A stretch of DNA of 64,000 nt from Phaeospirillum sp. (GTDB taxonomy: Bacteria > Pseudomonadota > Alphaproteobacteria > Rhodospirillales > Magnetospirillaceae), in assembly GCA_030651575.1 (NCBI GenBank), contig JAUSFB010000032.1, forward strand, positions 520,001 through 584,000, given 5' to 3'. The notes under the pieces were generated by a model, which ran no database searches, had not been told where the DNA came from, and saw only the letters and a list, made by a program, of their open reading frames with translations. Made by a program: the position numbers and the translations under genes. Shown in pieces: positions 52,092-61,849 of this stretch (its first letter is position 1; every line of letters starts with the position of its first letter).

Positions 52092-53339
52092 TCAGCCCAG
52101 CATTTCCTTCATCTTGTCCTGATCCAGTTCCTTCTCCCACTTGGAGATGACCACGGCGGCGACGCCATTACCGACGAAGTTGGTCAACGCGCGGGCTTCC
52201 GACATGAAGCGGTCGATACCCAGGATCAGCGCCAGCCCCGCCACCGGAACCGAGGGAACCACGGCCAGCGTCGCGGCCAAGGTGATGAAGCCGGCGCCGG
52301 TCACGCCGGATGCTCCCTTGGAGGTCAGCATAGCGACGCCCAGCAAGGTCAGCTCCTGCGTCAGGGTCAACTCGATGTCCAGCGCCTGGGCGACAAACAA
52401 GGCCGCCATGGTCAAGTAAATATTGGTGCCGTCGAGATTGAACGAATAACCGGCCGGAACCACCAGACCCACCACCGCCTTGGGACAGCCCATCTTCTCC
52501 AGCTTGGTCATCAGCGGCACCAGGGCCGATTCCGAGGACGAGGTGCCCAGGACGGTCAGCAGCTCTTCCTTGATATAGGCGATGAACTTAAAGATGTTGA
52601 AGCCCGTCATCCACGCGATGGCGCCCAGGACAATCGCCACGAACAGGAAGCAGGTCAGGTAGAAGCTGCCCATCAGGAAAGCCAGCGGCTTCAGCGCCGC
52701 GACGCCGTATTTACCGATGGTGAAGGCCATGGCGCCGCCGGCGCCCAGCGGGGCGACCTTCATGATGGTGTTCATCATGGCGAAGAAGATGTGCGAGCAC
52801 TCTTCGATGAACATGTGCACGCCCTGGCCGGCGCGGCCCATATGGGTCATGGCGTAACCGAACAGGATCGCCACCAGCAAGACCTGAAGCAGATCGCCCG
52901 AACCGGTGAAGGCATCCACCATGGTCCTGGGGATGATATGCAAGACGAAATCGACCGTACTCTGCTCGGTGGCCAGCTTGGCGTATTTCGCCACCGCCTT
53001 GGCGTCCAGCGTCGCCGGGTCGGCATGAAAGCCGTCACCGGGCTTCAACACATTCATCACCACCAGACCGATGACCAGGGCGAAGGTGGAGACAACCTCG
53101 AAATACAGCAGCGCCTTGCCGCCGACCCGGCCGACCTTCTTCATGTCGCCGGCCCCCGCGATGCCAAGCACCACGGTGCAGAAGATCACCGGAGCGATCA
53201 GCATCTTGACCAGCGCGATGAAGCCGTCACCCAGCGGCTTCAGGCTGATGCCGATATCGGGCTTGAAGTAGCCCAACGTGCCGCCCGCGACAATGGCAAG
53301 CAGAACCCAGAAGTAGAGATGGCCCGTCAGGCGCTTCAT
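52092..53339 (-). CDS. dctA: C4-dicarboxylate/cation symporter
   Basis: This 415-aa DAACS family protein takes up succinate, fumarate and malate with protons or Na+. It shows the serine-rich loop [16 protein letters not shown], the substrate region [45 protein letters not shown] and [26 protein letters not shown] precedes the ATG at 53339. No DctBD pair or sigma-54 promoter is visible in the upstream gap. Confidence 0.93.
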   Translation of the reverse strand: MKRLTGHLYFWVLLAIVAGGTLGYFKPDIGISLKPLGDGFIALVKMLIAPVIFCTVVLGIAGAGDMKKVGRVGGKALLYFEVVSTFALVIGLVVMNVLKPGDGFHADPATLDAKAVAKYAKLATEQSTVDFVLHIIPRTMVDAFTGSGDLLQVLLVAILFGYAMTHMGRAGQGVHMFIEECSHIFFAMMNTIMKVAPLGAGGAMAFTIGKYGVAALKPLAFLMGSFYLTCFLFVAIVLGAIAWMTGFNIFKFIAYIKEELLTVLGTSSSESALVPLMTKLEKMGCPKAVVGLVVPAGYSFNLDGTNIYLTMAALFVAQALDIELTLTQELTLLGVAMLTSKGASGVTGAGFITLAATLAVVPSVPVAGLALILGIDRFMSEARALTNFVGNGVAAVVISKWEKELDQDKMKEMLG

Positions 53340-53517
53340 GATTTCGGATCTCCCAGATTATGATGATTTCGCACATCTGGGCCTCCTCTATCGGATCGTC
53401 GTTCTTTCTGTCGATTGCGGTTTTCCGATGGTGATCCGTAACCCCCTAGAGATTACTTGATTTTTTATACCTAACTGGCAAATGGTGAGGGCTTGGTCAC
53501 CAGATTAAGAGGATCGC

Positions 53518-54756
53518 ATGTCCGGCAAAGACGACCCCAGCGCCGCGACATTGGTCTGGCGGGTGGTGCTGCCATTCGCAGCGGGCTATTTCCTGTCCTA
53601 CCTCTACCGCACCGTCAACGCGGTGCTGGCCCCGGAAATCGGGCGGACCATCCCCCTGGATGCCGCCGATATCGGGCTGATGACCGGCGTCTACTTCATC
53701 ACCTTCGCCGCCGCCCAATTGCCCCTGGGCATCCTGCTCGACCGCTTTGGCCCCAGGCGGGTCGAGGCCTTGATGCTGATCTTCGCCGCCGCCGGAGCCC
53801 TGGCTTTCTCCCTGGCCGAGGCCGTGCCGGCCCTGGTGATGGGGCGCGCCCTGGTGGGCTTTGGCGTCTCCGCCTGCCTGATGGCGGCGTTGAAGGCCAA
53901 TGTCTTGTTCTTCGCCCCCTCCCGACTGCCGCTGATGAACGGCGTCATCCTGGGGGCCGGCGGCCTGGGGGCGGTGGCCGCCACCGCTCCGGTCCAGATG
54001 GCGCTTCAGGTGATGGACTGGCGGACCGTCTACGCCGGAGTCGCCGGCCTGACCCTGCTGTCGGGCCTGGTCATCTGGCTGATGGTGCCGGAACGTCCTT
54101 CATCCGCCGCCCGCGCCAGCCTTGGCGACCAGTTGCGCGACGTGGTCGAAATCTTTCGCGACCCCACCTTCTGGCGCATCGCCCCCGCCACCATGGCCTC
54201 GCTGGGCAGCTTCATGGCGATTCAGGGCCTGTGGGCCGGCCCCTGGCTACGCGACGTCGCCGCCCTCCCGGTGGCCGAGACCGCCAACGGCCTGACCCTA
54301 ATGGCGGCCGGCATGGCCTTGGGCTATCTGTCGATCGGGGCCATGGCCGAGCGGTTCGAGCGGTTCGGCATCCCCCCCGCCACCCTGGGAGCCGTCGGCA
54401 TGACCATCCATGCCCTGGCCCTGGCCGCCATGACCCTGGGCTGGAGCGCCGCCCCGCTGACCCTTGCCACGATCTATGGGTTTACCGGCGCATCCAGTTC
54501 GATTAATTACGCGGTCCTGACGCGGCGGTTTCCGATCCGGCTGGCGGGGCGGGTCAACACCAGTCTCAATCTGCTGATCTTCGTCTCCGCCTTCTCGCTG
54601 CAATGGGGGCTGGGCTGGGTGATCGGACGGTGGGACAAGGTCGATGGCCACTGGCCTTCCATCGCCTGGGCGACGTCGCTGGGGATTCCGCTGGCGGCGA
54701 CGCTGGCCGGGCTGGTATGGCTGGCCCCCGCCTGCCGGACAGAAAAGACGACATGA
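53518..54756 (+). CDS. Major facilitator superfamily transporter
   Basis: This 412-aa protein has 12 predicted membrane helices. Its first half (RVVLPFAAGYFLSYLYRTVNAVLAPEIGRTIPL) and GILLDRFGPRRVEALML loop motif fit nitrate/nitrite-porter-like or cyanate-like MFS carriers of unknown substrate. AAGAGGATCGC precedes the ATG. Its stop overlaps the next gene by 4 nt (ATGA). Confidence 0.88.
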   Translation: MSGKDDPSAATLVWRVVLPFAAGYFLSYLYRTVNAVLAPEIGRTIPLDAADIGLMTGVYFITFAAAQLPLGILLDRFGPRRVEALMLIFAAAGALAFSLAEAVPALVMGRALVGFGVSACLMAALKANVLFFAPSRLPLMNGVILGAGGLGAVAATAPVQMALQVMDWRTVYAGVAGLTLLSGLVIWLMVPERPSSAARASLGDQLRDVVEIFRDPTFWRIAPATMASLGSFMAIQGLWAGPWLRDVAALPVAETANGLTLMAAGMALGYLSIGAMAERFERFGIPPATLGAVGMTIHALALAAMTLGWSAAPLTLATIYGFTGASSSINYAVLTRRFPIRLAGRVNTSLNLLIFVSAFSLQWGLGWVIGRWDKVDGHWPSIAWATSLGIPLAATLAGLVWLAPACRTEKTT

Positions 54757-55454
54757 CCACCGAGTCCAGAGATTCCAGAACCTCGCTATTCCGAGGACTG
54801 GCCTTATCGTTGCTGCTGCATCTGGCCTTTACGGCCTTGACGCAGGTCGACAGCCTGCCCTCGTTCCATCGCGGCCCACCCGAACAGGCCATGGAAGTCG
54901 AAGTGGTGCGGGAAGCACCGCCGCCGCCGCCGGTCATGGAGCCGCCGGCCCCGCCGCCGCCGCGGCCGGAGCCGACCCAACTGGCGTCGCCCAAGCCGGT
55001 GGCCCCGCCGCAATTGGTCCGGGCTCCCCCGGCCGAAAAGTCCGCGGCCCCCAAGCAGGCGCCCCTGGAATCGGGAATCTCGTTCAGCAACAAGGCCAAA
55101 CCGGCGCCGCCGCCGGGCGATCTCAGCCAAAGCGCCCAGGACCTGATCCTGGCCCAGGTGCTACGCATGTGGCACTTCGACAACACCGCCTTCAAGGGCG
55201 GCAACGACACCATCACGATGATCATCAACATCAATCGCGACGGCACCCTGGCCGAGACCATGCATAAAAACTCGCCCTGGAACCCAAATACGGTCATTCG
55301 CGGCTATGATCAGATGCCGGACGGCCCCGTAAGGCGAGCGTTGGAATCCATCTTGCTCGCCTTAAGAACCGCCCAGCCCCTGCAACTGCCGCCCGACGAC
55401 GGCAAGGGATGGCCACGCCGCATGGTCATCCGCTTCCGTCCCGGAGACCTTTGA
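54753..55454 (+). CDS. TonB/TolA-like periplasm-spanning protein
   Basis: The 233-aa protein has one N-terminal membrane helix (LFRGLALSLLLHLAFTALT) after a basic start. A long Pro/Ala-rich spacer (PPPPPVMEPPAPPPPRPEP) follows, then a C-terminal domain from about residue 130 (SQSAQDLILAQVLRMWHFDN to WPRRMVIRFRPGDL). This layout resembles TonB or TolA C-terminal domains. No exbB/exbD or tolQR gene is nearby. It is translationally coupled to the MFS gene. Confidence 0.8.
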   Translation: MTTESRDSRTSLFRGLALSLLLHLAFTALTQVDSLPSFHRGPPEQAMEVEVVREAPPPPPVMEPPAPPPPRPEPTQLASPKPVAPPQLVRAPPAEKSAAPKQAPLESGISFSNKAKPAPPPGDLSQSAQDLILAQVLRMWHFDNTAFKGGNDTITMIININRDGTLAETMHKNSPWNPNTVIRGYDQMPDGPVRRALESILLALRTAQPLQLPPDDGKGWPRRMVIRFRPGDL

Positions 55455-55527
55455 CCCGGTTGTCGCTGATGGCCGCGACTGCTATCGTCCGCTCCTCTTC
55501 CATCGGACGATCATGGAGAAGGGTGTC

Positions 55528-56568
55528 ATGAACGAAGTTAAGGTCGCGATTCTGGGAGCCAGCGGTTACACCGGGGCCGAGTTGGCGCGCCTGCTGGCGC
55601 TGCATCCCAACTTCCGCATCACGGTCATGACCGGCGACCGCAAGGCGGGGCAGCCCATGTCGGCGGTGTTCCCCCATCTCGCCACCCTGACCCTGCCCGA
55701 TCTGGTCGCCATCGATCAGGTGGACTTCGCGACGGTCGACGCGGTGTTCTGCTGCCTGCCGCACGGCACCACCCAAGAGGTGATCGCCGCCCTGCCCGCC
55801 CATGTGAAGATCGTCGATCTATCGGCCGATTTCCGGCTGTTCGACGTGGATACCTATGCCCAGTGGTACGGTCACGAGCACCGGGCGCCGGCCTTGCAGA
55901 AGGAAGCGGTCTACGGCCTGACCGAGATCGCCCGCGCCAAGATCGCCACGGCACGGCTGGTGGCCAATCCCGGCTGCTATCCCACCTCGGTGCAACTACC
56001 TCTGATCCCGCTGCTGGAGCAAGGCCTGGTCTCGGCCGAGGACATCGTCATCGACGCCAAGTCCGGCGTCTCGGGAGCCGGCCGCGCCGCCAAGGAAGCC
56101 AACCTGTTCACCGAGGTGGCCGAAGGCATCCACCCCTACGGCATCGCCAGCCATCGCCACACCCCCGAGATCGAACAGGGCCTGTCCGACGCGGTCGAAA
56201 GGCCGGTGATGGTGACCTTCACCCCCCATCTGATGCCCATGAGCCGGGGCATGCTGTCGACCATCTATGTCAAGCTGACCGGCGCCAATACCGCCGCCAC
56301 CCTACGCGCCGCCCTGGCCGAACGGTTCCGGGGCGAGGCCTTCGTGCATGTGCTGCCCGAGGGCGCGGTTCCGGCGACCCGGCATGTGCGCGGCTCGAAC
56401 CTCTGCCTGATCAACGTGTTCGATGACCGGATCAAGGGCCGGGCCATCATCACCTCGGTGATCGACAACCTGATCAAGGGCGCCTCGGGCCAGGCGCTCC
56501 AGAACATGAACCTGATGTTCGGCTTCCCCGAAACCCTGGGGCTGCAACAACAGCCCATATTCCCGTGA
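55528..56568 (+). CDS. argC: N-acetyl-gamma-glutamyl-phosphate reductase
   Basis: This enzyme catalyses the NADPH-dependent third step of arginine synthesis. GGAGAAGGG precedes the ATG at 55528, giving 346 aa; the track start is five codons earlier. The Rossmann motif is ILGASGYTGAEL and the catalytic Cys150 lies in VANPGCYPTS. It has SGVSGAGR and HRHTPEIEQ motifs typical of ArgC. A gamma-carbonic anhydrase gene follows 7 nt later. Confidence 0.95.
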   Translation: MNEVKVAILGASGYTGAELARLLALHPNFRITVMTGDRKAGQPMSAVFPHLATLTLPDLVAIDQVDFATVDAVFCCLPHGTTQEVIAALPAHVKIVDLSADFRLFDVDTYAQWYGHEHRAPALQKEAVYGLTEIARAKIATARLVANPGCYPTSVQLPLIPLLEQGLVSAEDIVIDAKSGVSGAGRAAKEANLFTEVAEGIHPYGIASHRHTPEIEQGLSDAVERPVMVTFTPHLMPMSRGMLSTIYVKLTGANTAATLRAALAERFRGEAFVHVLPEGAVPATRHVRGSNLCLINVFDDRIKGRAIITSVIDNLIKGASGQALQNMNLMFGFPETLGLQQQPIFP

Positions 56569-56575
56569 GGACCAG

Positions 56576-57097
56576 ATGAGCGGACATATCATGGCCTTTA
56601 AGGGCACTCTGCCCACCATCGCCGACGACTGCTTCATCGCCCCCACCGCCACGGTGATCGGCGACGTGGTGATCGGCGCCGGCACCAGCGTGTGGTTCAA
56701 CTGCGTCATCCGCGGCGATGTCCACGAGATCCGTATCGGCGAGCGCACCAACATCCAGGATGGAACCGTCGTCCACGTCACCGGCGGCAAGCTGGGTACC
56801 TATATCGGTTCGGACATCACCATCGGTCACGGCGCGATCCTTCACGCCTGCACCCTGGGAGATGGCTGCTTCATCGGCATGGGCGCCATCATCCTAGACG
56901 GCGCGGTGGTCGAACCCGGCGGCGTGGTGGCGGCCGGCTCGTTGGTGACGCCGGGCAAGCGGGTCGGAACCGGCGAACTGTGGGGCGGCAACCCGGCCAA
57001 GTTGATGCGGGTACTGTCGCAGGAGGAGCGCGTCGGCTTCACCGTCAACGCGCCCGGCTACGTCACCCTGGGACAGACCTATCGCGGCGCGCAATGA
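56576..57097 (+). CDS. Gamma-carbonic anhydrase family protein
   Basis: This 173-aa hexapeptide-repeat protein starts after GAGGACCAG. The beta-helix core is TATVIGDVVIGAGTSVWFNCVIRGDVHEIRIGERTNIQDGTVVHV. The Arg/Asp/Gln residues and zinc-ligand His (VVHV, ITIGHGAILHA) fit the YrdA/CaiE-like gamma-CA group. It may interconvert CO2 and bicarbonate or be a structural trimer. It is co-transcribed with argC. Confidence 0.9.
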   Translation: MSGHIMAFKGTLPTIADDCFIAPTATVIGDVVIGAGTSVWFNCVIRGDVHEIRIGERTNIQDGTVVHVTGGKLGTYIGSDITIGHGAILHACTLGDGCFIGMGAIILDGAVVEPGGVVAAGSLVTPGKRVGTGELWGGNPAKLMRVLSQEERVGFTVNAPGYVTLGQTYRGAQ

Positions 57098-57110
57098 GCC
57101 GAAACGCCCC

Positions 57111-58745
57111 ATGAGCAAGACACGGCCCAAAAACAGTCTGCTTTCCAGACTGGCGCGGCCGTTCACCGCCCTGGGTCGACTGGTGAGTCGGGAGGAGGAG
57201 CCTGCCGGGATCGCCGTCAATATGGCGGCGACCTCCGACGGGATGGTGGAGGACTCCTTCACCCTCGCCCTCGAAACCCTGCTGACCGAGGATGACGGCA
57301 AGTTCCAGACCAAGCTTCAGGTCATTTCGCTGGTCGAGTTCCGCGAAGCGGTCGGCGACAAGTGGTTCCGCCTGTCGGAAAAGGTGATGCTGATCGCCGA
57401 GGGCGTCATCAACCTGCACCTGGGCGCCGGCAACGCGTTCGGCCGACGCGGCCAGGATTTCTTCGTCCTGCTGTTTCGCAACGTCCCCCCGGCCGAAGGC
57501 CGCCGCCGCGCCGTCCAGATCGCTCAGGAGCTGGGAACCAGACTGGTGGGCGCCCAATTCATCGGCCACGAACGGCCGCTGGCGCTGGCCACCGAAATCT
57601 CGCTGGCCGACGCCATGGGCGCCGATGGCAAACTCGACCTTGGCGCCATTCACGACGCGGTCGGCGAGATGCGCTCCCTCATCGCCCCCACCGCCCCCAC
57701 CCGTGCCACCTATCGTCCTCATCTGACCAGACTTGCGGCCGACGATGATCTTCCGATCAGCCATTCCTCCCTGCCGCCCCCCCTGCCCGAACAGGGGGAT
57801 TTACGCGCCCATCTGCGTCCCAGCGCGCTGTCGGCCAAGGATTTCGTCCCCCGGCGCTCCATGCTGCCCAGCCAAACCTCAGCCAAGAGCCAAGACACCC
57901 CCCGGCAAGTATCGGCGCCAAGCTGGACGGCGGTCGAGATGGGAGGCCAGACCAGCGTCGCCACCGACGATCTTGACCGGACTCCGCCCATGCCGGGCGA
58001 CGCCATCCTGTCGCTGGCGTGGCGGCCAACCTGGATGGCGGCGGGCGAGGTCATCGGCGGCTACAAGGCTCGGGTCAACCGGGTGGATGCGCCGGGCGAA
58101 GCCCCCTACGAGGGTTACCGCGCCTATCCGGAGGAAGGCGGCGAGTCGGCCCTGGCACTCGACCGCTTCGTGATCGGCGCCGCCGTGCGCGAAATGCGCT
58201 CCACAGAGACCGCCGCCAGCCGCTCCATCATCATCATGCCGTTGCACTGGGCCTCGGCCAGTTCGCCACAGCGGCTATCCCTGCTGGCCCCGCTTGGCGA
58301 CCTGCCCGAGAAGGTTCGCGCCAACCGTCTGATCATCGATCTGTTCGGGGTTCCCGACGGAGCGTCCGACGGTCAGCTCGACGCGACCATCCAGGCGCTG
58401 CGGCCGCTATGCAAGGAAGTGATGCTTCGGGTGCGGCTGGCCCAGCCCCGCGCGCCGCGCGCCGCTGAATGCGGCATCACCACCATCGGCATCGATCTGG
58501 CCGAGCTGCCCGCCAACGAGCGCACCGACGACGACAGCCTGCTGGAAGCCTTGGCGCGGCTGCGCCAGAACGCCGACACCGTCCGGTTGGGGGTCTATGC
58601 CTGGGGCATTCGCCGCCGCGCCGTGGTGGTGGGCGCCGTGCAGGGCGGCTTCGCCATGATCAACGGCCCAGGCCTGATGAAGGATCTGGCCCGCCCCGCG
58701 AAAGTCTTACCGGCGCCTCGCTCGCGCCTGACCGGGAAGTCATGA
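57111..58745 (+). CDS. Degenerate GGDEF-EAL protein, catalytically inactive
   Basis: This 544-aa soluble protein shows remnants of both cyclic-di-GMP domains. The GGDEF signature is degraded to GRRGQDFFVLLF (about 122-133). The EAL signature is degraded to WRPTWMAAGEVIGGYKARVN, with Tyr in place of the catalytic Glu. Late segments (VRLGVYAWGIRRRAVVVGAVQGGFAMINGP) still follow the EAL fold pattern. It likely binds rather than makes or cuts a nucleotide, as an effector or scaffold. It is translationally coupled to the AsmA gene by 4 nt. Confidence 0.8.
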   Translation: MSKTRPKNSLLSRLARPFTALGRLVSREEEPAGIAVNMAATSDGMVEDSFTLALETLLTEDDGKFQTKLQVISLVEFREAVGDKWFRLSEKVMLIAEGVINLHLGAGNAFGRRGQDFFVLLFRNVPPAEGRRRAVQIAQELGTRLVGAQFIGHERPLALATEISLADAMGADGKLDLGAIHDAVGEMRSLIAPTAPTRATYRPHLTRLAADDDLPISHSSLPPPLPEQGDLRAHLRPSALSAKDFVPRRSMLPSQTSAKSQDTPRQVSAPSWTAVEMGGQTSVATDDLDRTPPMPGDAILSLAWRPTWMAAGEVIGGYKARVNRVDAPGEAPYEGYRAYPEEGGESALALDRFVIGAAVREMRSTETAASRSIIIMPLHWASASSPQRLSLLAPLGDLPEKVRANRLIIDLFGVPDGASDGQLDATIQALRPLCKEVMLRVRLAQPRAPRAAECGITTIGIDLAELPANERTDDDSLLEALARLRQNADTVRLGVYAWGIRRRAVVVGAVQGGFAMINGPGLMKDLARPAKVLPAPRSRLTGKS

Positions 58746-60949
58746 CCATGCCCCGTCCAACACCTCCCATCATCGCCGCCGCCGTGGGGGCGGCCCTGCT
58801 CGGCCTCGCCGTGCTGGCGCCGGCCGTAATGGACTGGAACCGGCTGCGGCCGGAGATCGAAGCGGCGGCCTCGGCTGCCCTGGGACGCGAGGTGACCGTC
58901 TCCGGCCCCATTTCCGTCCGGCTGCTGCCCAGCCCCACCGCCACCATGGGCGGCCTCACGGTCGGCGACGCCTCCGCCCAGAGCCTTCGGATAGGGCTGC
59001 GGCTGCTGCCGCTGCTGGCGGGCCGGCGCGAAATCGACGAGTTGATCCTGACCGGCGGCAAGGCCGGCCCGGTGGAGGGAATCGAAGCCCGCCTTTCCCC
59101 CGCCGGCACGATTTCGGCAACCGGGCGGGCGCCGTTGCCGGGCGGCGGAACCGCCCTCCTCGCCTTCGACGGCGTCACCGATTTCAAAACCGCCACCGGC
59201 AAGCTGCACCTGACCTCGGCGCTGCTGACGATGGACGGCACGATGACGCTGTCGCCGGATGAAGCCAGCCTGCCCGACATGACGATCACGCTCGGCCAAT
59301 CCCGCGCCACCGCCAACATTGTCGCCGCCCTGGGGACCTCGCCCATCCTGATCGACGCCACGATCAAGGCCGGGGCGCTTGATCTGGATACCGACGCGGC
59401 CCCCCAAGCCGCCACGCCCCGGACCACCGTGCCGGAAGCCCCGGCTGTAGCGCCACAGACCCAGGCAACGCCCCCGGCGCAACCCAACGCCTTTACCCTG
59501 CCGCGCGACATCGTCGCCAATCTGGTTTTCACCGCCGACAGCCTGCGCTGGCGAGGAATCCCCCTCAACCGCATCGAAATCAGCGCGTTGCTGGACAACG
59601 GCATCCTCAGCCTCAGCCACGCCTCACTGCAAGCCCCCGGCGACGCCCATATCGGACTGAGCGGCGCACTGACCGCCAAGGAGGGCCGCCCGGCCTTCGA
59701 TGGCAACCTGCGCGCCACCACCAGCCGCGCCGGCCTGAGCAGCCCCGTCAACCTGCGCGGCTCCCTGATCACCCTGCCCAGCCTCGCCCTGGCCGTTGAC
59801 GATATCCATGCCACCGGCGAGGTCGCGATCACTCTGGAGCCACCGCTGGGACTCAAGGCCCGCCTGTCGGCGCTGGGGCTGGAGGCCGGCTTTGACGGTC
59901 GGCTCGACGGTGCCCGCGTCAGTGGCCTCGCCTCCCTGCGCGGGGCCAGCTTTGCCCAGGCGGCGCGGCTGGTTTCCGGCTCCTACCGCCCCCGTGGCGC
60001 CGGCCCCCTGGCCATCACCGCCCATCTGGACGCCGAGGGCGATGGCCTCGCCTTCAACCAGCTTCAAGCCCGATTGGGGGAAACCATGCTGGGCGGACAA
60101 GGAACCCTGGCCTGGGGAGCCTCGCCCCGCCTCGCCGCCGATCTGACCAGCACCGCCATCGCCCTGGCCCCCTTCCTGCCGGCCGAGTCCAAACCCCTGG
60201 GCCTCCAGGCCTGGAGGTTGGACAAGGCCAGCGTCCACCTTACCCGCGCCGATGGGGTGACGACGGTGGACCGCCTGTCCGGGCGGCTGCTGGGGGGGGA
60301 TCTGACCGGTTCCGCCAAGCTCGCCGCCGCCGGAGTCACCGCGGCCATCGCCATCCAGGGAGCCGATCTGGGTGGTCTGGGATTGGGAACCGGGGGCGTC
60401 AGGGCCACCAAGGGTCGCCTGGACGGACAGGCCCGGCTGTCCATATCGGGCCAGCAGCTGGCCACCCTCGCCGGCGATGGCCGGTTCGAGGTCAAGGATG
60501 GCGTGGTCGAAGGCTTCGATCTGGCGGCCATGGATGCCCGCATGCGCCGGCTGGAGAATCTGGGCAGCCTGCTGGGACTGGTTCAAGCCGGCCTGTCGGG
60601 CGGCAGCTCGCGCTTTTCATCGCTGACGGCCAGCTTCCGCGCCGAACGGGGGGTGGTGACCAGCCGCGACATCAAGCTGGAGGCCGAGGGCGGCGGCGCC
60701 ACCGGAACCGCAATCGTCGATCTGCCCAAGGACACCATCGACGCCCGCTTCGCCTTCAAGCTGGCCACCCCCGATTCGCCACCGCTGGGGCTGCGCCTGG
60801 AAGGCAAGCTGGGCGCTCCCAACAAGGCCATCGACGTCAACGCATTGCAGCGCTATCTGGTCGAGCACGGCCTGGGCAAGGCGCTGAAGGATAAGGGCCG
60901 GGGCCTGATCGAATCGCTGCTGGGGGGCAAGCCGCGCGAGAAACGCTAA
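58742..60949 (+). CDS. AsmA family protein
   Basis: From the ATG at 58742 this 735-aa protein has an N-terminal membrane helix (IIAAAVGAALLGLAVLAPAVM) followed by DWNRLRPEIEAAASAALGREVTVSGPISVRLLPSP, the AsmA N-terminal signature. The C-terminal ~250 residues carry the AsmA repeat region ending DAPIL-like LGKALKDKGRGLIESLLGG. AsmA proteins form a lipid-transfer bridge in the periplasm. It overlaps the degenerate GGDEF-EAL gene by 4 nt. Confidence 0.9.
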   Translation: MTMPRPTPPIIAAAVGAALLGLAVLAPAVMDWNRLRPEIEAAASAALGREVTVSGPISVRLLPSPTATMGGLTVGDASAQSLRIGLRLLPLLAGRREIDELILTGGKAGPVEGIEARLSPAGTISATGRAPLPGGGTALLAFDGVTDFKTATGKLHLTSALLTMDGTMTLSPDEASLPDMTITLGQSRATANIVAALGTSPILIDATIKAGALDLDTDAAPQAATPRTTVPEAPAVAPQTQATPPAQPNAFTLPRDIVANLVFTADSLRWRGIPLNRIEISALLDNGILSLSHASLQAPGDAHIGLSGALTAKEGRPAFDGNLRATTSRAGLSSPVNLRGSLITLPSLALAVDDIHATGEVAITLEPPLGLKARLSALGLEAGFDGRLDGARVSGLASLRGASFAQAARLVSGSYRPRGAGPLAITAHLDAEGDGLAFNQLQARLGETMLGGQGTLAWGASPRLAADLTSTAIALAPFLPAESKPLGLQAWRLDKASVHLTRADGVTTVDRLSGRLLGGDLTGSAKLAAAGVTAAIAIQGADLGGLGLGTGGVRATKGRLDGQARLSISGQQLATLAGDGRFEVKDGVVEGFDLAAMDARMRRLENLGSLLGLVQAGLSGGSSRFSSLTASFRAERGVVTSRDIKLEAEGGGATGTAIVDLPKDTIDARFAFKLATPDSPPLGLRLEGKLGAPNKAIDVNALQRYLVEHGLGKALKDKGRGLIESLLGGKPREKR

Positions 60950-60959
60950 CAGGCTGCGC

Positions 60960-61739
60960 TCACACCACGCACATGGACAAATTAACCAGAAATCCGCCGA
61001 TCAGGTGATGGGGGTCGGCCCCGAACTCCTTGCGGAACGCCGCGTCCTCCCTGGGCGACAGTTCGATCAATGGATCGAACAGGGCGTGAAAGAAGATGCA
61101 GAACTCGCGCTCGCCGAACACCAGCGGCTCCTCGCTGGGGTCGTGCTCTCGCGTGACGAAGGCGTTGGAGGCGAGGCTGATGGTGGTGGGGCGGTACTGC
61201 ATCAGCTTGATGAACCAGTCCTTGCGCAGATCATAGCGTTTGAAGGACGCCGAGATATGCACCAGGGTATGCCACAACACGATCTTGGCCCCGGGATCGT
61301 CATAGAATGCATCCCAGGAAAAATTGTCTCCCGAGTCGTCCTTCAGGACACGAATGATTTCGCGGCATTTCTCGGAATAGACCTCGACCTCGTCACCCAG
61401 GACCAGATGAAGGAAGGACAAAATATTGGTCACCAGGGCGCGATCGAGGGATTCATCGTGGAACAGCGGACTGAGCGGATGCACCACCAGACGACCAAAG
61501 GCATTGGTCCGGCGCTGCTCGCGCTTTTCGCTTTCGACGATCTCCATCATTTCGCGGTAAGTGCGATGGTAGAAGTCATCGAAATTGGCGGAAGCTTTCA
61601 GTTCGGACACAATGCCTTCCAGTAGGGCCATGCTAAGGGGCTGACCGTGGCCGGCCCGCTCTACCGCCAGAACCAAGGCGTCAAGAACCACATTGGTGGT
61701 CTTGCGCAGATAAAGCGGACCTCTTGCCACCATGACCAT
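60960..61739 (-). CDS. Hypothetical soluble protein, family not recognised
   Basis: This 259-aa cytosolic protein has no signal peptide or membrane segment. It is helix-rich with many acidic and His residues, including FHDESLDRALVTNILSFLHLVLGDE and GADPHHLIGGFLVNLSMCVV. It stops 11 nt after the AsmA gene and is divergent from the RNase T2 gene. Possible starts are the ATG at 61739 or the one at 61733. I cannot assign a family or function. Confidence 0.7.
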   Translation of the reverse strand: MVMVARGPLYLRKTTNVVLDALVLAVERAGHGQPLSMALLEGIVSELKASANFDDFYHRTYREMMEIVESEKREQRRTNAFGRLVVHPLSPLFHDESLDRALVTNILSFLHLVLGDEVEVYSEKCREIIRVLKDDSGDNFSWDAFYDDPGAKIVLWHTLVHISASFKRYDLRKDWFIKLMQYRPTTISLASNAFVTREHDPSEEPLVFGEREFCIFFHALFDPLIELSPREDAAFRKEFGADPHHLIGGFLVNLSMCVV

Positions 61740-61756
61740 GGACCTTTCGTCATTTC

Positions 61757-61781
61757 AAGGGCCAAAGATTTAGCGGCCCTT
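61757..61781. promoter_or_regulatory. 7-bp inverted repeat in divergent promoter region
   Basis: AAGGGCC and GGCCCTT are separated by 11 nt in the gap between the hypothetical gene and the RNase T2 gene. It could be an operator; the evidence is only the symmetry and location. Confidence 0.35.
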
Positions 61782-61849
61782 CGCTTCAATATAGATCGGG
61801 GCACGGTTATTTTCCATACACGCCGATAAAGGCCCGAAAGGATGCATTG

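Noticed and set aside
53340-53517. Possible sigma-54 promoter for dctA, as in other bacteria
   Set aside because: TGGCAAATGGTGAGGGC near 53475 is on the wrong strand for dctA and lacks the GC at the -12 position with correct spacing.
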